A stretch of 64,000 bases of DNA from Alphaproteobacteria bacterium (lineage in GTDB: Bacteria > Pseudomonadota > Alphaproteobacteria > Rhodospirillales > WMHbin7). The notes beneath the pieces were generated by a model, which was not told where the DNA came from, did no database searches, and saw nothing but the letters and a program-made list of their open reading frames with translations. Of this stretch, positions 61,659 through 64,000 are shown in pieces (positions within the stretch are counted from its first letter, which is position 1; each line of letters opens with the position of its first letter). The stretch covers positions 1 through 64,000 of the forward strand of contig JADGAX010000008.1 in the NCBI GenBank assembly GCA_015231795.1, in the 5' to 3' direction. Made by a program: the position numbers and the translations under genes.

Positions 61659-61823
61659 ATGACCCGTTCCCTTCCCGCTTTCTTTTCCCTGCTGACCCGC
61701 TGGCATGAAAATGCCCAGGGCCGGGCCAGACTGGCTCGTCTGCCCGAGGGCGCGCTCAAGGACCTTGGCCTATCTAAAGCCAGCGCCTGGGCGGAAATTC
61801 AAAAGCCGTTCTGGAAGGCGTAA
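61659..61823 (+). CDS. DUF1127 (YjiS-like) small protein
   Basis: 54 residues, missing from longer gene predictions because of size. ATG behind CAGGAGAGTTCA. LTRWHENAQGRARLARLPEGALKDLGLSKASAWAEIQKPFWKA is the Arg-rich DUF1127 motif with the family's usual ending PFW. Such proteins bind RNA or regulate phosphate and carbon metabolism in alphaproteobacteria. Divergent from the LysR gene. Confidence 0.85.
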   Translation: MTRSLPAFFSLLTRWHENAQGRARLARLPEGALKDLGLSKASAWAEIQKPFWKA

Positions 61824-61828
61824 CCGCC

Positions 61829-61906
61829 ATGGGCAAGACAGCCAAGACGACTCCGCCGCTCCCCGTCAGAAGCGCGCTCGACATCCCGGTAACCAAACTG
61901 CGTTGA
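61829..61906 (+). CDS. Possible 25-aa ORF
   Basis: ATG 5 nt after the DUF1127 stop, encoding MGKTAKTTPPLPVRSALDIP... and ending at TGA. No clear Shine-Dalgarno; may be translated by coupling or not at all. Confidence 0.2.
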   Translation: MGKTAKTTPPLPVRSALDIPVTKLR

Positions 61907-61938
61907 AGAGGACAAGCCAAAGGGCTATTTGATGATGC

Positions 61939-63345
61939 ATGCCGTCTTCTCCACCCCGCCCCGGCCTGTTCTGGTTTCGCCGCGACCTGCGCCTTGAAGA
62001 CAATGCCGCCCTGTCGCTGGCGGCCAAACACGAGGGCGGCTTGGCCTTGATCTATGTCCTGGATCCAGGCCAGGACCGCTCAAACGCCGCGCATTGGTGG
62101 CTAAAACGAAGCCTGGCCGCCCTGAATGCCGATCTGGCAAGGCTGGGGCAAAATTTGTTCGTCTTCGAAGGATCGCCGCTTGAGGTCATTCCCGCCCTGG
62201 CCAAGCGGATCGATGCCGGGCGGGTTCTGTGGAATCTGGTCTTCGAACCCGAATCTCGCGAGCAAGACGCCCTGTTGGAAGAAAAACTGAGGGCCAGCGG
62301 CGTCGAGGTCGAGACCGGGCAATCGTCGCACCTATTCCCGCCAGGGACAGTCTTGAACAAAAGCGGCCAGCCCTTTCGCGTCTTCACGCCCTTCTGGAGA
62401 AGCTGCCGCCAATATCTGCCCATCCCGCGCATAGCGCCTGCTCCCAAGCGCTTGCCGCCGCCATTGAAACTTGATGGCCATATCGACCTGGATGCGCGAC
62501 AGGAACCAGCTTGGTCAAGTCAGTTCGCCCAATATTGGCAGCCGGGAGAGCGGGGCGCCAAACGCAGGCTGAGTGATTTCATCGACAATAAACTTGCCGA
62601 TTATGGGCGGCGGCGCGACCAACCCGGCATCGACGGCACGTCGCGCCTGTCCGCTCATTTGCACTTTGGAGAAATCGGCCCCTTGCAGATCCTGGCCGCC
62701 CTCGAGAAAAAGCGCCTGAGCGGAGCTGGGAGCGAGGATGGCCGCGAAAAGTTTTTGTCCGAGCTGGGCTGGCGCGAATTCTCAACCCATTTGCTGGCCC
62801 AGTTTCCGCAACTGGAGCGGCTTGAATTTCGCCCGGAATTCCGCTCGCACCCCTGGAAAAGCGATGCCGCCACGTTAAAGGCTTGGCGCAAGGGGCAAAC
62901 CGGGATTCCCATCGTGGATGCAGGCATGCGCGAATTATGGACCACCGGCTGGATGCACAACCGGGTGCGCATGATCGCGGCGTCCTTCCTGGTCAAGCAA
63001 CTGCAGCAAGATTGGCGCTTGGGCTTGGCGTGGTTCAAAGAGACGCTGCTGGACGGCGACGCCGCCAGCAATGGCGCAGGCTGGCAGTGGGTGGCGGGCA
63101 CTGGCGCCGACGCCGCGCCCTATTTCCGCATTTTCAATCCCGTGCTGCAGGGGCGAAAATTCGATGCGGATGGATGTTATGTCCGCCGCTGGGTTCCCGA
63201 GATCGCCCATCTCGCCAACGAGCATTTGCACGCTCCCTGGCTGGCGGACGACGCCAAACACCTCGCCTACCCGCCGCCTCTGGTCGATCTGGCCAAGGCC
63301 AGAACCCTGGCCCTGGCCGCTAGACAGAAAAGCGTTACTTGCTGA
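61939..63345 (+). CDS. phr: Deoxyribodipyrimidine photolyase
   Basis: 468 residues. Photolyase antenna domain (GLFWFRRDLRLEDNAAL), FAD domain with SRLSAHLHFGEIGPLQI, LGWREFSTHLLAQFP, GMRELWTTGWMHNRVRMIAASFLVKQL and WQWVAGTGADAAPYFRIFNP, the class I CPD photolyase signatures. It splits UV pyrimidine dimers with blue light. Ends 11 nt into the convergent partial gene. Confidence 0.95.
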   Translation: MPSSPPRPGLFWFRRDLRLEDNAALSLAAKHEGGLALIYVLDPGQDRSNAAHWWLKRSLAALNADLARLGQNLFVFEGSPLEVIPALAKRIDAGRVLWNLVFEPESREQDALLEEKLRASGVEVETGQSSHLFPPGTVLNKSGQPFRVFTPFWRSCRQYLPIPRIAPAPKRLPPPLKLDGHIDLDARQEPAWSSQFAQYWQPGERGAKRRLSDFIDNKLADYGRRRDQPGIDGTSRLSAHLHFGEIGPLQILAALEKKRLSGAGSEDGREKFLSELGWREFSTHLLAQFPQLERLEFRPEFRSHPWKSDAATLKAWRKGQTGIPIVDAGMRELWTTGWMHNRVRMIAASFLVKQLQQDWRLGLAWFKETLLDGDAASNGAGWQWVAGTGADAAPYFRIFNPVLQGRKFDADGCYVRRWVPEIAHLANEHLHAPWLADDAKHLAYPPPLVDLAKARTLALAARQKSVTC

Positions 63346-64000
63346 TTCTCAGCTTCGACAGTTCCTTGGCGATTTGCTGGAAAGCGGCGTTCAACTGTTC
63401 CGACGAAGGCGAATCAAAGAACTTGCTGGTGTCCGAAGCGCAAGACCTCAACCTGTTCTTGACGCTCGTGCTGATGCCGGTGCCAAGCGCAATGGTATAG
63501 ATGACGACATCGCTTTTGCCGTTGGTCTGCAACGCCTTGATGTTGTTGCAAACCTCGGTCAGGCGCGCGTCTTCGTTGGTCACGGCGGCGCTGGCCCTGG
63601 CTGAATAGCCGCTGACGGCGCTGGTTCCGATGGTGCCTTCGTCGGAGGTATAGCCATAGCCGGTATAGCTGTGATCGGGGCCATTGTTCTCGGTGCGGCA
63701 ACTGCTTTGGCGGATCGACGTGTTGTCGCCGTCGGTAAGCAGAATGATCGCCTTGTTCCAGCCGTCTGTCCCGTAATCGACGCCTTCGCTAAACGGAGCG
63801 CTGGGAGAAATCACCCGCCAGGCCCAGGCCAGCCCTACATGGACGATGGTGCCGGTATCGTCGCCCCAGGGCACCAGGGCGGATATTTCCTGCTCGATGC
63901 TGCTGCGGTTGTTGGTCATCGGCAGGATGGCCCTGGGGCACGACTTGTTGGGTCCGGACTGGTTGTAATTGCTGTCGGTCGCCGTTTCGTCGATCGAATA
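63335..64000 (-). CDS. TadG-like protein with von Willebrand A domain, C-terminal part
   Basis: At least 222 codons; the frame stays open to the window edge (reading YSIDETATDSNYN...), so the start lies beyond 64000. KAIILLTDGDNTSI is the vWA strand and MIDAS-type turn, with VVIYTIALGTGISTSVKNRLRSCASDTSKFFDSP and the end LNAAFQQIAKELSKLRISK typical of TadG/TadE-like pilus-associated proteins. Function in a Tad locus cannot be confirmed here. Confidence 0.8.
   Translation of the reverse strand, partial: YSIDETATDSNYNQSGPNKSCPRAILPMTNNRSSIEQEISALVPWGDDTGTIVHVGLAWAWRVISPSAPFSEGVDYGTDGWNKAIILLTDGDNTSIRQSSCRTENNGPDHSYTGYGYTSDEGTIGTSAVSGYSARASAAVTNEDARLTEVCNNIKALQTNGKSDVVIYTIALGTGISTSVKNRLRSCASDTSKFFDSPSSEQLNAAFQQIAKELSKLRISK

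Noticed and set aside
1-64000. CRISPR arrays, tRNA or rRNA genes, intact transposases
   Set aside because: None recognised when reading the intergenic regions.

Overview
This window looks like chromosome from a GC-rich, polyhydroxyalkanoate-storing, respiring alphaproteobacterium, most likely Rhodospirillales (Magnetospirillum/Rhodospirillum-like). The evidence is a petABC bc1 operon, PhaR/PhaZ/PhaC-type storage genes, GapR, an ECF-NrsF pair, a speF-type leader before an ornithine/lysine decarboxylase, an ELM1-family protein, and a thiosulfate-oxidising sox cluster. The genus is an inference; no rRNA or tRNA gene was recognised.

Layout. 1-3.7 kb is accessory: an orphan HlyC-type acyltransferase operon flanked by a 13-bp inverted repeat and ending in a cut-short ORF, a parD/parE pair whose toxin is broken by a 4-bp duplication, and a ribbon-helix-helix repressor with a clear palindromic operator. 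3.8-8.4 kb is a minus-strand operon: phaZ, ycgN-like, dapA-like, ygjP-like, MFS pump. 8.4-14.6 kb carries TauE/SafE-Sco-cobB behind an FNR-like box, then trmL, mobB, an M32 peptidase and a secreted hydrolase. 14.7-19.4 kb holds petABC, a terminator, and mtnP-mtnA. 19.4-25.8 kb holds phaE-phaC with a long out-of-frame overlap, a STAS protein, a NIT-domain chemoreceptor, phaR, and the speF-leader/small-ORF/decarboxylase unit. 25.9-36.5 kb holds an orphan hook-like protein, DsbA-like, a TPP enzyme with an ELM1 protein, prmA, a UvrD helicase, an ion transporter and a second toxin-antitoxin pair. 36.5-45.1 kb holds purL-purQ, a thioredoxin/CcdA pair divergent from an ECF sigma/NrsF pair, gapR and clpB. 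45-47.4 kb holds copper-related periplasmic proteins and an M23 peptidase. 47.4-53.5 kb is soxYZ, a SoxX-SoxA fusion, soxB, an FccB-like flavoprotein and a SoxS-like thioredoxin. 53.4-64 kb holds nhaA, YjgN/M48, an SDR, a PhnD-like binding protein coupled to a histidine kinase, a LysR regulator with a divergent DUF1127 gene, a photolyase, and the C-terminus of a TadG-like protein at the edge.

How the genes work together. The sox products would oxidise thiosulfate in the periplasm and pass electrons to c-type cytochromes; petABC supplies quinol-to-cytochrome-c transfer, and Sco, TauE/SafE and PCu(A)C fit copper delivery to a terminal oxidase. No soxCD is present here, which fits a branched Sox pathway that leaves sulfane sulfur on SoxY or as sulfur globules. 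PHA synthesis and degradation genes are scattered but share a PhaR-like operator signature. Many same-strand neighbours overlap by ATGA or GTGA, indicating translational coupling.

The most unusual points are the SoxXA fusion lipoprotein, the small ORF between the speF leader and the decarboxylase, the 185-nt phaE/phaC overlap, the binding-protein/kinase pair without a transporter, and the truncated HlyC locus.
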